The notes beneath the pieces were generated by a model. That model was not told the origin of the DNA, ran no database searches, and worked only from the letters and a program-made list of their open reading frames with translations. Positions 56,006 through 64,000 of a stretch of 64,000 bases of DNA are shown in pieces (position 1 is the first letter of the stretch; the number at the start of each line of letters is the position of its first letter). The DNA comes from Amycolatopsis sp. DSM 110486. Lineage in GTDB: Bacteria > Actinomycetota > Actinomycetes > Mycobacteriales > Pseudonocardiaceae. The stretch is taken from assembly GCF_019468465.1 (NCBI RefSeq), contig NZ_CP080519.1, positions 1,813,001 to 1,877,000 of the forward strand. Direction: 5' to 3'. A program made the translations under genes and the position numbers.

Positions 56006-58084
56006 TCAGTCCTCGTCGTTCGCGCCGAGGGCCGTCTTCGAGACCTGCATGAGGAACTCGATGTTGGTCTTCGTCTTGCGCAGGCGCGAGATCAGCAGGT
56101 CGATGGCCTGCTGCGAGTCCAGCGCGTGGAGCACGCGGTGCAGCTTGTGCGTGACGGCGAGCTCGTCCGGCGAGAGCAGCAGCTCTTCCTTGCGGGTGCC
56201 GGACGGGTTGACGTCGACCGCCGGGAACACGCGGCGCTCGGAGATCTTGCGGTCGAGCTTGAGCTCGGCGTTGCCGGTGCCCTTGAACTCTTCGAAGATC
56301 ACCGTGTCCATCGTGGAGCCCGTCTCCACCATCGCCGTGGCGAAGATGGTGAGCGAGCCGCCGTTCTCGATGTTGCGCGCGGCACCCAGGAAACGCTTCG
56401 GCGGGTACAGCGCCGTCGAGTCGACACCACCGGACAGGATCCGGCCCGACGCGGGCGCGGCCAGGTTGTAGGCGCGGCCGAGGCGGGTGATCGAGTCGAG
56501 CAGCACCACCACGTCGTGGCCCATCTCGACCAGGCGCTTGGCGCGCTCGATCGAGAGCTCCGCGACCGAGGTGTGGTCGGCCGGCGGGCGGTCGAAGGTC
56601 GAGGCGATGACCTCGCCCTTCACGGACCGCTGCATGTCCGTGACCTCTTCCGGCCGCTCGTCGACCAGCACGACCATGAGGTGGCACTCAGGGTTGTTCG
56701 TGGTGATCGCGTTGGCGATGTCCTGCATGATCGTGGTCTTACCGGCCTTCGGCGGCGACACGATCAGGGCGCGCTGCCCCTTGCCGACCGGCATGATCAG
56801 GTCGATCACGCGGGTGGTGAGCTTGTGCGACTCGGTCTCGAGACGCAGGCGCTCGTTGGGGTAGAGCGGGGTCAGCTTGGTGAAGTCGGGGCGGCGCTTG
56901 GCCTCGTCCGGCTCCAGGCCGTTGATCGAGTCGACGCGCACCAGCGGGTTGAACTTCTGCCGCTGCTGCTCGCCGTCACGCGGCTGGCGGACGACACCGG
57001 TGATGGCGTCACCGCGGCGCAGGCCGTACTTGCGGACCAGCGAGAGCGACACGTACACGTCGTTCGGCCCGGCGAGGTAGCCGGACGTGCGCACGAACGC
57101 GTAGTTGTCGAGCACGTCCAGGATGCCGGCGACCGGCAGCAGGACGTCGTCCTCGCGGATCTCGGTGTCCGGCGAACCGCCTTCGACGCGACCGCCCCCG
57201 CTGCCCCGGCGACGGCGGTCGCGGAAGCGCCGGCCGCGACGGCCGCCCTCTTCGTCGTCCTCCGGGCCCTGCGAACGGTTGTCCTGCTGGCCGCGGTTGC
57301 CGCTGTCCTGCTGGTTGTTGCGCTGGCGGTTGTCGCGGCTGTCCCGGTTGTCCGAGCCGCCGCGGTTGTTGTCGCGGCCGCCCTGACGCTCGGCGCGGTC
57401 ACCACGGTCGCCACGCTGCTCACGGTCACCACGCTGCTCACGGTCGCCACGCTGGCCACCGTCACGCTGCTGGCCACCGTCACGCTGCTGGCCACCGTCA
57501 CGCTGCTGGCCACCGTCACGCTGCTCACGCTGCTCGCGCTGGCCGTCGGGCGCGCCCGCGGCACGGTTCGAGCCGCGGCGACGACGGCTGCGGCCGCCTT
57601 CCTCCTGCTGCCCGTCGGAGTTCTGCTGGCCGCCGTCGCGGTCCTGGCGCTCCTGCTGCGCGGGCTTCTCGGCCGGCGCCTCGGCTGCCGGAGCCGAACC
57701 GTTGGTCTCGGCCTTGGGAGCCGACGCCTCGGCGCTCGGGGTCTCCTCGCGCTTCTTCTCGGCCCGGGCCGGCTCTTCGGTCTTCGCGGCCTTCGAGGCC
57801 TTGGGAGCCGGAGTGTCGCCGACGCCGTCGAGCGGGAGAGTCTCCGCCGTGGCGGTGCGCTTCTTGGTCTTGCCCTGCCGCTCGCGGATCGCGGCGATCA
57901 GGTCACCCTTGCGCATCCCCGTGGTCTCGCCCACACCCAGTTCGCCCGCCAGCTGGCGGAGCTCGGCGATGACCATCCCCGACAGGCCCCCGGTGCGGCG
58001 CTTCGGAGCGGCCGCGGCCCCATTCGTCTCAGCGGCCGCGGCGGGGGTCTCCACGTCGCCGCTCAACAGATCGGTGTTGCTCAC
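56006..58084 (-). CDS. rho: Transcription termination factor Rho with long N-terminal insertion
   Basis: 692 residues, against about 420 in E. coli. N-terminal SAP-like helices (LSGMVIAELRQLAGELGVGE) are followed by about 210 residues of low-complexity Gln/Arg/Gly/Asp-rich sequence (residues 85-300) with RDGGQQ repeats. After that comes the RNA-binding domain (ILDVLDNYAFVRTSGYLAGP, YVSLSLVRKYGLRRGDAITG) and the ATPase, Walker A VSPPKAGKTTIMQDIAN, then VLVDERPEEVTDMQRSVKGE and SGGVDSTALYPPKRFLGAAR. GTG at 58084 with AGGAAGGA upstream. Transcribed from a promoter 340 bp upstream. Confidence 0.96.
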   Translation of the reverse strand: MSNTDLLSGDVETPAAAAETNGAAAAPKRRTGGLSGMVIAELRQLAGELGVGETTGMRKGDLIAAIRERQGKTKKRTATAETLPLDGVGDTPAPKASKAAKTEEPARAEKKREETPSAEASAPKAETNGSAPAAEAPAEKPAQQERQDRDGGQQNSDGQQEEGGRSRRRRGSNRAAGAPDGQREQREQRDGGQQRDGGQQRDGGQQRDGGQRGDREQRGDREQRGDRGDRAERQGGRDNNRGGSDNRDSRDNRQRNNQQDSGNRGQQDNRSQGPEDDEEGGRRGRRFRDRRRRGSGGGRVEGGSPDTEIREDDVLLPVAGILDVLDNYAFVRTSGYLAGPNDVYVSLSLVRKYGLRRGDAITGVVRQPRDGEQQRQKFNPLVRVDSINGLEPDEAKRRPDFTKLTPLYPNERLRLETESHKLTTRVIDLIMPVGKGQRALIVSPPKAGKTTIMQDIANAITTNNPECHLMVVLVDERPEEVTDMQRSVKGEVIASTFDRPPADHTSVAELSIERAKRLVEMGHDVVVLLDSITRLGRAYNLAAPASGRILSGGVDSTALYPPKRFLGAARNIENGGSLTIFATAMVETGSTMDTVIFEEFKGTGNAELKLDRKISERRVFPAVDVNPSGTRKEELLLSPDELAVTHKLHRVLHALDSQQAIDLLISRLRKTKTNIEFLMQVSKTALGANDED
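57454..57525. repeat. Four perfect 18-bp tandem repeats in rho
   Basis: Units at 57454-57471, 57472-57489, 57490-57507 and 57508-57525 are identical (GGCCACCGTCACGCTGCT on plus) and encode RDGGQQ-type hexapeptides on the minus strand. Flanking RGDREQ units are a second, looser repeat. Copy number could vary between strains by slippage. Confidence 0.9.
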
Positions 58085-58501
58085 ACATGTCCTTCCTGAC
58101 CGATCCACGCCTCCAGGTGGATCAGCGGACTGCCGCCGATCGCGTCTGATCGCGAAACGGCATTTGCTTCCGATGCGGGCGAGTCGCGCCTAGCCGTGCG
58201 GAACACAGCGAGAGCGTCGCCAGCACAGGGATGTTTGCCTCCCCCAAACGGAGGAAACGGAATTCGGCACCGCCGAAACCGGAAACCCGCCTGCGTCCCT
58301 CCGCGTCCCGCTTGCCAGGCGGCGCAGAGCTGGCGGATCGACGAAGGATGCGGACCGGAGGCTCGCGAGGAGCGAACAGGACCGGCATCGGGTGCGGAAA
58401 CGCACGGTGATCGAACGCCCCCGAGGGTAGACCGCCCTGTGGGCGGGTGCAACAACCACCCCCCGCGTGGCGCACGTTCCGCCCGCCACGTGACCGGGGC
58501 T
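58085..58501 (-). other. rho upstream leader region
   Basis: 417 bp between thrB and rho with no gene. It holds the rho promoter (58424-58452) and a leader of about 330 nt. Within the leader is CCTCC...GGAGG (about 58242-58258), able to form a small hairpin. Long leaders upstream of rho are known to allow autogenous Rho-dependent control, which would fit. Short frames in it have no support as genes. Confidence 0.6.
58424..58452 (-). promoter_or_regulatory. Sigma-70-type promoter of rho
   Basis: On the minus strand TTGCAC (complement of 58447-58452) is separated by exactly 17 bases from TACCCT (complement of 58424-58429). The spacer contains CCGCCC-ACA-GGGCGG (58432-58446), a perfect 6-bp inverted repeat that is well placed for a repressor. 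Predicted transcript start is near 58417. Confidence 0.65.
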
Positions 58502-59410
58502 TTACTGAGCCGCAACCTGAACACCCGTCAGGTCCACGCCCAGCTCGGCGACGTCGAACCCTTCAACGTCGCATTCCGGCGGCAATATTCCCGTCGTGGT
58601 GAGGGCGAGCACAGTGGGACCGGCGCCGGAGATCGTCGCCGCCACGCCGTGAGCACGGAGTGTGCGTACCAATTCGGAGCTCGCGGGGTACGCGCTGGCC
58701 CGGTACTCCTGGTGCAGCCGGTCTTCCGTGGCCGCCAGCAGCAGCTCGGGTCTGGTCGTCATGGCGAGCACCGAAAGCGCTGTGCGGCCCGCGCTGTGCG
58801 CCGCGTCGGCGTGCGGAACGTGCTGCGGCAGCAGGCCGCGCGTGGCGTCCGTGGACGACTTCAGCGCCGGGATCGCCACCACAGGACGGATCTTGGTGCT
58901 GGGCTCCACTCGTTCGGCGTGGAAGCGCCCGTTGTCGCACCACGCCACCACGAGCCCGCCGAGCAGGCTGGCGGCCGCGTTGTCCGCGTGGCCCTCGAAC
59001 TCGGCCGCGAGCTGCAAAGCCTCGTCGTCGAGCGCGACGCCCGCCAGCGCGTAACCCAGCGCCACGCCGGACACCACGGCGGCGGCCGAGGAACCGAGCC
59101 CGCGTGCGTGCGGGATCTTGTTGAAGCAGCGCAGGTGCAGGCCCGGCGGGCGCACGTCGAAGTGCGCGCACGCGCGGCGGATCGCCCGCACCACGAGGTG
59201 CGTCTCGTCGGTGGGGACGTCGGCGACCCCGCCTGCGCCGGCGTCGACCACCTCGACCTTGAGGCCGTCTTCGATCACCTGCAGCTCGACGACATCGCGG
59301 CGCGCCAGGGCCAGGCCCAGCGCGTCGAACCCCGGGCCGAGGTTGGCCGTCGAACCCGGCACCACGGCCCGGAACGACGCGCCCGCCGACCGGCCCGAGG
59401 AGCTCGTCAC
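58502..59410 (-). CDS. thrB: Homoserine kinase
   Basis: 302 residues, GHMP kinase. [20 protein letters not shown] is the N-terminal signature, and [20 protein letters not shown] is the ATP-binding glycine/serine loop (about 95-114). [18 protein letters not shown] is the C-terminal motif. It phosphorylates homoserine for threonine synthesis. The GTG at 59410 overlaps the thrC stop as GTGA. Last gene of the amino-acid block; the rho promoter follows. Confidence 0.96.
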   Translation of the reverse strand: MTSSSGRSAGASFRAVVPGSTANLGPGFDALGLALARRDVVELQVIEDGLKVEVVDAGAGGVADVPTDETHLVVRAIRRACAHFDVRPPGLHLRCFNKIPHARGLGSSAAAVVSGVALGYALAGVALDDEALQLAAEFEGHADNAAASLLGGLVVAWCDNGRFHAERVEPSTKIRPVVAIPALKSSTDATRGLLPQHVPHADAAHSAGRTALSVLAMTTRPELLLAATEDRLHQEYRASAYPASSELVRTLRAHGVAATISGAGPTVLALTTTGILPPECDVEGFDVAELGVDLTGVQVAAQ

Positions 59411-60477
59411 CGCAGGTCCAGGGCCGCTGCGACCGCCGTGGGATCGACGGCGAGGGGCTCGACCTCGACGTTGCCCTCGAGCGCGGTCGCGGGGTCCTTG
59501 AGGCCGTGGCCGGTGACCGTGCACACGACCGTGCTGCCCTTCGGCAGCCGGCCGTCCGCGGCGGTGGCGAGCAGGCCGGCGACGCTGGTGGCCGACGCGG
59601 GCTCCACGAACACGCCCTCGCGTCCGGCCAGCAGGCGGTAGGCCTCGAGGATCTTCGCGTCGGTGATCGCCTCGAACAGGCCGTCGGACTCTTCCTTCGC
59701 CTTCACCGCGCTCGTCCACGAAGCCGGGCTGCCGATGCGGATCGCCGTCGCGATGGTGTCGGGGTCCGCGACCGGTTCACCCAGCACGAGCGGCGCGGCG
59801 CCGGCCGCCTGGAAGCCGAACATCCGCGGGGTGTTCTTCACCACACCGTCTTCGGCGTACTCCGAATACCCGGCCCAGTAGGCGGTGATGTTGCCCGCGT
59901 TGCCCACCGGCAGGCAGTGGATGTCGGGCGCCTGGCCGAGCGCGTCACAGACCTCGAACGCCGCGGTCTTCTGGCCCGCGATGCGCACCGGGTTCACGGA
60001 GTTCACCAGCGTCACGGGGTAGTCGGCCGAGGTCTTGCGCGCGAGCTCGAGGCAGTCGTCGAAGTTGCCGTCGACCTGCAGGATGCGCGCGCCGTGCAGC
60101 ACGGCCTGGGCGAGCTTGCCCATCGCGATCTTGCCCTGCGGCACGAGCACCGCGCAGGTGAGCCCGGCGCGCGCCGCGTAGGCGGCCGCCGAGGCCGACG
60201 TGTTGCCCGTCGACGCGCAGATCACGGCCTTGAGCCCGCTCGCCAGCGCGTGGGTGATGGCCACGGTCATGCCGCGGTCCTTGAACGAGCCGGTGGGGTT
60301 CGCGCCCTCCACCTTGAGGTACACCGTGCAGCCCGTGAGCTCCGACAGGTGCGCGGCGGGCAGCAGCGGGGTGTTGCCCTCGCCGAGCGTCACCACCTGC
60401 GCGCCGTCCGGCACGGGGACGCGATCGCGGTACGCCTCGATGATTCCCGGCCAGGCAGTCAATCCGGCTGCATTCAC
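59407..60477 (-). CDS. thrC: Threonine synthase
   Basis: 356 residues. PLP lysine in [19 protein letters not shown] (about residue 61), phosphate loop [18 protein letters not shown]. It converts O-phosphohomoserine to threonine. It has the short, class-specific form seen in actinobacteria. The GTG start at 60477 overlaps the hom stop as GTGA, so hom, thrC and thrB are translationally coupled. Confidence 0.96.
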   Translation of the reverse strand: MNAAGLTAWPGIIEAYRDRVPVPDGAQVVTLGEGNTPLLPAAHLSELTGCTVYLKVEGANPTGSFKDRGMTVAITHALASGLKAVICASTGNTSASAAAYAARAGLTCAVLVPQGKIAMGKLAQAVLHGARILQVDGNFDDCLELARKTSADYPVTLVNSVNPVRIAGQKTAAFEVCDALGQAPDIHCLPVGNAGNITAYWAGYSEYAEDGVVKNTPRMFGFQAAGAAPLVLGEPVADPDTIATAIRIGSPASWTSAVKAKEESDGLFEAITDAKILEAYRLLAGREGVFVEPASATSVAGLLATAADGRLPKGSTVVCTVTGHGLKDPATALEGNVEVEPLAVDPTAVAAALDLR

Positions 60478-61793
60478 TGGTCTTCACCCTCCACCCGCAT
60501 CACGCTGACGACTTGGTGCACCACATCGAGTTTCGCGATCTCGTCCACAGTGGACTGCAGCGCCGCGTCGGGCGCCAGGTGGGTGACCACCACGAGGCTC
60601 GCCGTGTCGTTGGCGTCGCGCTGGCGCACGGCCGCGATGCTCACGCCGTGGCCCGCGAACGCCTGCGCCACCTGCGCGAGCACGCCCGCGCGGTCGGCGA
60701 CGTCGAGGCTCACGTGGTAGCGCGTGGGCGTCTGGCCCATCGGCCGCATGGGCAGGGCGGCGTGCGCCGACTCGCGCGGGCCGCGGCCGCCGATCACGCG
60801 GTTGCGGGCCACGGCGACGAGGTCGCCCAGCACCGCGCTCGCCGTGGGGGCCCCGCCGGCGCCCTGGCCGTAGAACATCAGCTCGCCCGCCGCGTCGGCT
60901 TCCACGTAGACGGCGTTGAACGCGCCGCTGACCCCCGCGAGCTGGTGGCTGCGCGGGATCATCACCGGGTGCACGCGCGCCGACACGGACTCGGCGCCGT
61001 CGTCGGCCGTCACGCGCTCGCAGATCGCCAGCAGCTTCACCGTGCGGCCCAGCACGCGCGCGGCGACCAGGTCGGCCGCGGTGACGTCGGCGATGCCCTC
61101 GCGGTGCACGTCCTTCGCCGTCACGCGCGTGTGGAACGCGAGCGAGGCGAGGATCGCGGCCTTGGACGCGGCGTCGTAACCGTCGACGTCGGCCGTCGGG
61201 TCGGCCTCGGCGTACCCGAGGCGGCCGGCCTCGTCGAGGGTCTCGGCGTAGCCCGCGCCCGTGGTGTCCATGGCGGAGAGGATGTAGTTGGTGGTGCCGT
61301 TGACGATGCCCATCACGCGCGTGATGCGGTCGCCGGCCAGCGATTCGCGCAGCGGGCGCAGCAGCGGGATGGCGCCGGCCACGGCGGCCTCGAAGTACAG
61401 ATCGACACCCGCGGCGTCGGAGGCCTCGAACAGGTCCGCCGAGTGCTCGGCGAGCAGCGCCTTGTTGGCCGTGACCACGGCCTTGCCGGCGCCCAGCGCC
61501 GCGAGCAGCCAGCCGCGGACCGGCTCGATGCCGCCGACCAGCTCCACGACCACGTCGACGTCTTCGCGGACGACGAGCGCGGCCGCGTCGTCGGTCACCA
61601 GCTCCTGCGGCAGCTCGGGGTGCTTGTCGGGGCGGCGCACGGCGATACCCGCCAGCTCCACCGCGGCCCCGGCGCGCGCCGCCAGTTCGTCCGCCTGCTC
61701 GGTGAGCAGCCGGACGACCTCGCTGCCGACGGTGCCGCAGCCGAGGAGGGCGACCCTGATCGCTCGTCCGTCCGATGGAGACACTGTGGACAC
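60474..61793 (-). CDS. hom: Homoserine dehydrogenase
   Basis: 439 residues. N-terminal NAD(P)-binding [18 protein letters not shown], then catalytic domain signature [20 protein letters not shown] and the lysine region [20 protein letters not shown]. The C-terminal 75 residues are an ACT domain ([20 protein letters not shown]), the site of threonine feedback inhibition. GTG at 61793, 3 bp after lysA. Contains a GTCCAYWRTGGAC palindrome near its 3' end (60543-60555). Confidence 0.96.
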   Translation of the reverse strand: MSTVSPSDGRAIRVALLGCGTVGSEVVRLLTEQADELAARAGAAVELAGIAVRRPDKHPELPQELVTDDAAALVVREDVDVVVELVGGIEPVRGWLLAALGAGKAVVTANKALLAEHSADLFEASDAAGVDLYFEAAVAGAIPLLRPLRESLAGDRITRVMGIVNGTTNYILSAMDTTGAGYAETLDEAGRLGYAEADPTADVDGYDAASKAAILASLAFHTRVTAKDVHREGIADVTAADLVAARVLGRTVKLLAICERVTADDGAESVSARVHPVMIPRSHQLAGVSGAFNAVYVEADAAGELMFYGQGAGGAPTASAVLGDLVAVARNRVIGGRGPRESAHAALPMRPMGQTPTRYHVSLDVADRAGVLAQVAQAFAGHGVSIAAVRQRDANDTASLVVVTHLAPDAALQSTVDEIAKLDVVHQVVSVMRVEGEDQ

Positions 61794-61796
61794 TTC

Positions 61797-63227
61797 TCAA
61801 ACCTCCAGGCGCAGCATGTCGTCCGTCGTCTCCCGCCGCAGCAGCACGCGGGCGCTGCCGTTGCGCACGGCCACCACCGCCGGGCGCGGCTGCCGGTTGT
61901 ACCCACTCGCCATCGAGTAGCAGTAGGCACCGGTCGCCGCGACGGCCAGCAGGTCGCCGGGAGCAAGAGTGTCGGGTAGCCAGCAGTCTCGGACGACGAT
62001 GTCGCCGGATTCACAGTGTTTTCCCACGACTCGGGACAGAGTGGCGAGCACGGGCTCGTCACCTTCGCTCGCGGAGCGGGAAACCACCCGGCAGTCGTAC
62101 ACGGCATCGTAGAGCGCCGTGCGGATGTTGTCGCTCATGCCGCCGTCGACGCTCACGTAGCGGCGGGTGCTGTTGTCACCCAGCGCGACGTCCTTGATGG
62201 TGCCGACCTCGTACAGCGTGATGGTGCCCGGGCCGGCGATCGCGCGGCCCGGCTCCCCCGCGATGCGCGGCACGGGCAGGTCGGCGTACGCGCACTCCTT
62301 GCGCACGATCTCGCGGATCTGCGTGATCATCTGCGCGGGCGGCGGCGGGTTGTCCTTCTCGGTGTAGGCGATGCCGAAGCCACCGCCGAGGTCCACGAGG
62401 TCGAGCTGGTCGAGCAGCTCACGGCCGTGCTCCTTGGCCAGGTCGCCCAGCAGCCCGACGACGCGGCGTGCGGCGACCTCGAAGCCGTCGGCGTCGAAGA
62501 TCTGCGAGCCGATGTGGCTGTGCAGGCCCACGAGCTTGAGCGACGGCGCGTTGAGCACCCGGCGCACGGCCTCGGCCGCGTCGCCGGAAGCCAGCGAGAA
62601 GCCGAACTTCTGGTCCTCGTGGGCGGTGGCGATGAACTCGTGCGTGTGGGCCTCGACGCCGACCGTCACGCGCACGAGCACCGCCTGCACGACCTCGCGG
62701 CGCGCGGCGATCTCGGCGAGGCGGGCGATCTCGTAGTACGAGTCGACCACCACGGTGCCGACGCCGGCCTCGACCGCCGCGTCGAGCTCCGCGATCGACT
62801 TGTTGTTGCCGTGGAAAGTGATCCGCTCGGCCGGGAAGTTCGCGCGCTGCGCCACGGCGAGCTCGCCGCCGCTGCACACGTCGAGGCTCAGGCCCTGCTC
62901 GGCCACCCAGCGGGCGATCTCGATGGACAGGAACGCCTTCGACGCGTAGTGCACCAGCGCCGGGTCGTCGAACGCCTCGGCGTAGTCGGCGCATCGGGAC
63001 TTGAAGTCGGCCTCGTCGACCACGAACAGCGGCGTGCCGTAGGTCTCGGCGAGGTCGCGCACGTCCATGCCGGCGATGCGCACGATGCCGTCGCCGGCGC
63101 GATAAGTGTTGCGCGGCCACACTTTCGCGGGCAGCTTGTCGAGTTCCTCTGCGCTCGCGGGCGGGAACCCGGAGGCGTCGGCATGGGGGTAGACGTCGGC
63201 GTGGCGGGGGCCCGCGGGGTGCGCCAT
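61797..63227 (-). CDS. lysA: Diaminopimelate decarboxylase
   Basis: 476 residues. Alanine-racemase-like PLP barrel: the PLP lysine is in [18 protein letters not shown] (about residue 94), the Gly-rich phosphate site in [19 protein letters not shown], and the partner-subunit Cys in [16 protein letters not shown]. It decarboxylates meso-DAP to lysine. The N-terminal 60 residues ([20 protein letters not shown]) match the actinobacterial form. ATG at 63227, 3 bp after the argS stop. Confidence 0.96.
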   Translation of the reverse strand: MAHPAGPRHADVYPHADASGFPPASAEELDKLPAKVWPRNTYRAGDGIVRIAGMDVRDLAETYGTPLFVVDEADFKSRCADYAEAFDDPALVHYASKAFLSIEIARWVAEQGLSLDVCSGGELAVAQRANFPAERITFHGNNKSIAELDAAVEAGVGTVVVDSYYEIARLAEIAARREVVQAVLVRVTVGVEAHTHEFIATAHEDQKFGFSLASGDAAEAVRRVLNAPSLKLVGLHSHIGSQIFDADGFEVAARRVVGLLGDLAKEHGRELLDQLDLVDLGGGFGIAYTEKDNPPPPAQMITQIREIVRKECAYADLPVPRIAGEPGRAIAGPGTITLYEVGTIKDVALGDNSTRRYVSVDGGMSDNIRTALYDAVYDCRVVSRSASEGDEPVLATLSRVVGKHCESGDIVVRDCWLPDTLAPGDLLAVAATGAYCYSMASGYNRQPRPAVVAVRNGSARVLLRRETTDDMLRLEV

Positions 63228-63230
63228 TTC

Positions 63231-64000
63231 TTACATCCGTTCCGGAGCTGAGACACCGAGCAAAAACAGGCCGTTCGCCAGCACCTGGCGGGCGGCCTCG
63301 CACAGGGCGAGCCGGGCGAACGTGAGAGGGGTGGCCTCTTCGTCGCCCTGCGGCAGCACCCGGCCCACCGTGTAGAACTTGTGGTACGCGCCGGCCAGCT
63401 CCTCGAGGTAGCGGGCGATGCGGTGCGGTTCCCGCATCTCGGCGGCGCGGCGGACGGTGGCGGGGAACTCGCCGATGGTGCGGATCAGGTCACCCTCGGC
63501 GGGCAGGGTCAGGAGTCCGAAATCGACGTCCGCCGCGTCCTTTTCGGACCGCAGGCCGAGATCGGCGGCGTTGCGCTGCAAGGAAGACAGCCGGGCGTGC
63601 GCGTACTGCACGTAGTAGACCGGATTGTCGTTGCTGTGCTTGCGCAGCAGGTCGAGGTCGACGTCCAAAGTGGAGTCGACGGAGTAGCGGATGAGCTCGT
63701 AGCGCGCCGGGTCGACGCCCACGGCCTCCACGAGGTCCTCCATCGTGATCACGGTGCCCGCGCGCTTGGACATGCGCACCGGCTTACCGTCGCTCACGAG
63801 GTTCACCATCTGGCCGATGAGGACCTCGACGGTGTCCGGGTCGTCGCCGAACGCGGCCGCGGCGGCCTTCAGGCGCGCGATGTAGCCGTGGTGGTCGGCG
63901 CCGAGCATGTAGATGCACAGGTCGAAGCCGCGGTTGCGCTTGTCCTTGAAGTAGGCGAGGTCGCCGGCGATGTAGGCCGGGTTGCCGTCCTTCTTGATGA
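63231..64000 (-). CDS. argS: Arginyl-tRNA synthetase, C-terminal part
   Basis: Partial: the last 256 codons, running off the right edge. The class I catalytic-domain end is visible with [19 protein letters not shown], the KMSKS-like [18 protein letters not shown], and [20 protein letters not shown], followed by the anticodon-binding helical domain and the conserved tail ending GVSAPERM. It charges tRNA-Arg. Adjacent to lysA, as in corynebacteria and mycobacteria, where argS-lysA is an operon. Confidence 0.96.
   Translation of the reverse strand, partial: IKKDGNPAYIAGDLAYFKDKRNRGFDLCIYMLGADHHGYIARLKAAAAAFGDDPDTVEVLIGQMVNLVSDGKPVRMSKRAGTVITMEDLVEAVGVDPARYELIRYSVDSTLDVDLDLLRKHSNDNPVYYVQYAHARLSSLQRNAADLGLRSEKDAADVDFGLLTLPAEGDLIRTIGEFPATVRRAAEMREPHRIARYLEELAGAYHKFYTVGRVLPQGDEEATPLTFARLALCEAARQVLANGLFLLGVSAPERM

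Noticed and set aside
57454..57525. CRISPR-like short repeats
   Set aside because: The 18-bp units are directly adjacent without spacers and encode hexapeptides in rho.

Overview
The window is chromosomal DNA of a high-GC actinobacterium, most likely a member of the Pseudonocardiaceae such as Amycolatopsis. The grounds are strong G/C in third codon positions, frequent GTG starts, many start codons a few bases after a -10-like hexamer (leaderless genes), actinobacterial families (NucS, DUF2550, DUF3558-like lipoprotein, DUF6191, EhuABCD), and a gene order I recognise from Mycobacterium tuberculosis. The genus is an inference. I see no tRNA, rRNA, CRISPR array, insertion sequence or prophage.

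Right half (about 33-64 kb): a largely syntenic core on the minus strand, in transcription order argS (partial), lysA, hom, thrC, thrB, rho, rpmE, prfA, [insert], prmC, [insert], sua5, wecA-like, atpI, atpBEFHAGDC, a DUF2550 gene and, further on, murA and a cobalamin adenosyltransferase. This parallels M. tuberculosis Rv1292-Rv1315 as I remember it. It joins Lys/Thr/Met biosynthesis, transcription and translation termination, tRNA modification, the lipid-linked first step of envelope glycan synthesis and the complete F1Fo ATP synthase. Two stretches break the block: a four-gene plus-strand glycan cassette (GtrB-like, GtrA-like, PIG-V-like GT-C, WsfD-like; 50.1-54.4 kb) and a secreted M6 metalloprotease plus a VOC protein (46.3-49.0 kb).

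Left half (1-33 kb): mixed, shorter units. BioY, a DinG/XPD-like helicase, OsmC, Pth2-like hydrolase with serB, and ctaD (serB-ctaD adjacency is also mycobacterial). Then small enzymes (phosphotransferase, alpha/beta hydrolase, GNAT, phosphodiesterase), a trans-sulfuration-type PLP enzyme divergent from an Lrp regulator, the dihydroxyacetone kinase operon dhaKLM, a DUF3558-like lipoprotein, a sodium:solute symporter, nucS divergent from a Nudix gene, an enoyl-CoA hydratase, a GlxA-like regulator divergent from an isochorismatase-type hydrolase, the ectoine/hydroxyectoine importer ehuBCDA, a tandem family of small membrane proteins with one truncated copy, two tandem LysE exporters, and a TetR/hydrolase pair.

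Unusual points: a palindrome GTCCAYWRTGGAC recurs seven times, six of them inside genes; a 23-bp perfect inverted repeat holds two opposed DnaA-box sequences; a long near-perfect hairpin follows rho; rho has a repeat-rich N-terminal insertion; MurA has Asp in place of the catalytic Cys; and three convergent gene pairs end in a shared CTAG. No clearly new multi-gene defence or metabolic system is visible. The glycan cassette and the recurrent palindrome are the best leads.
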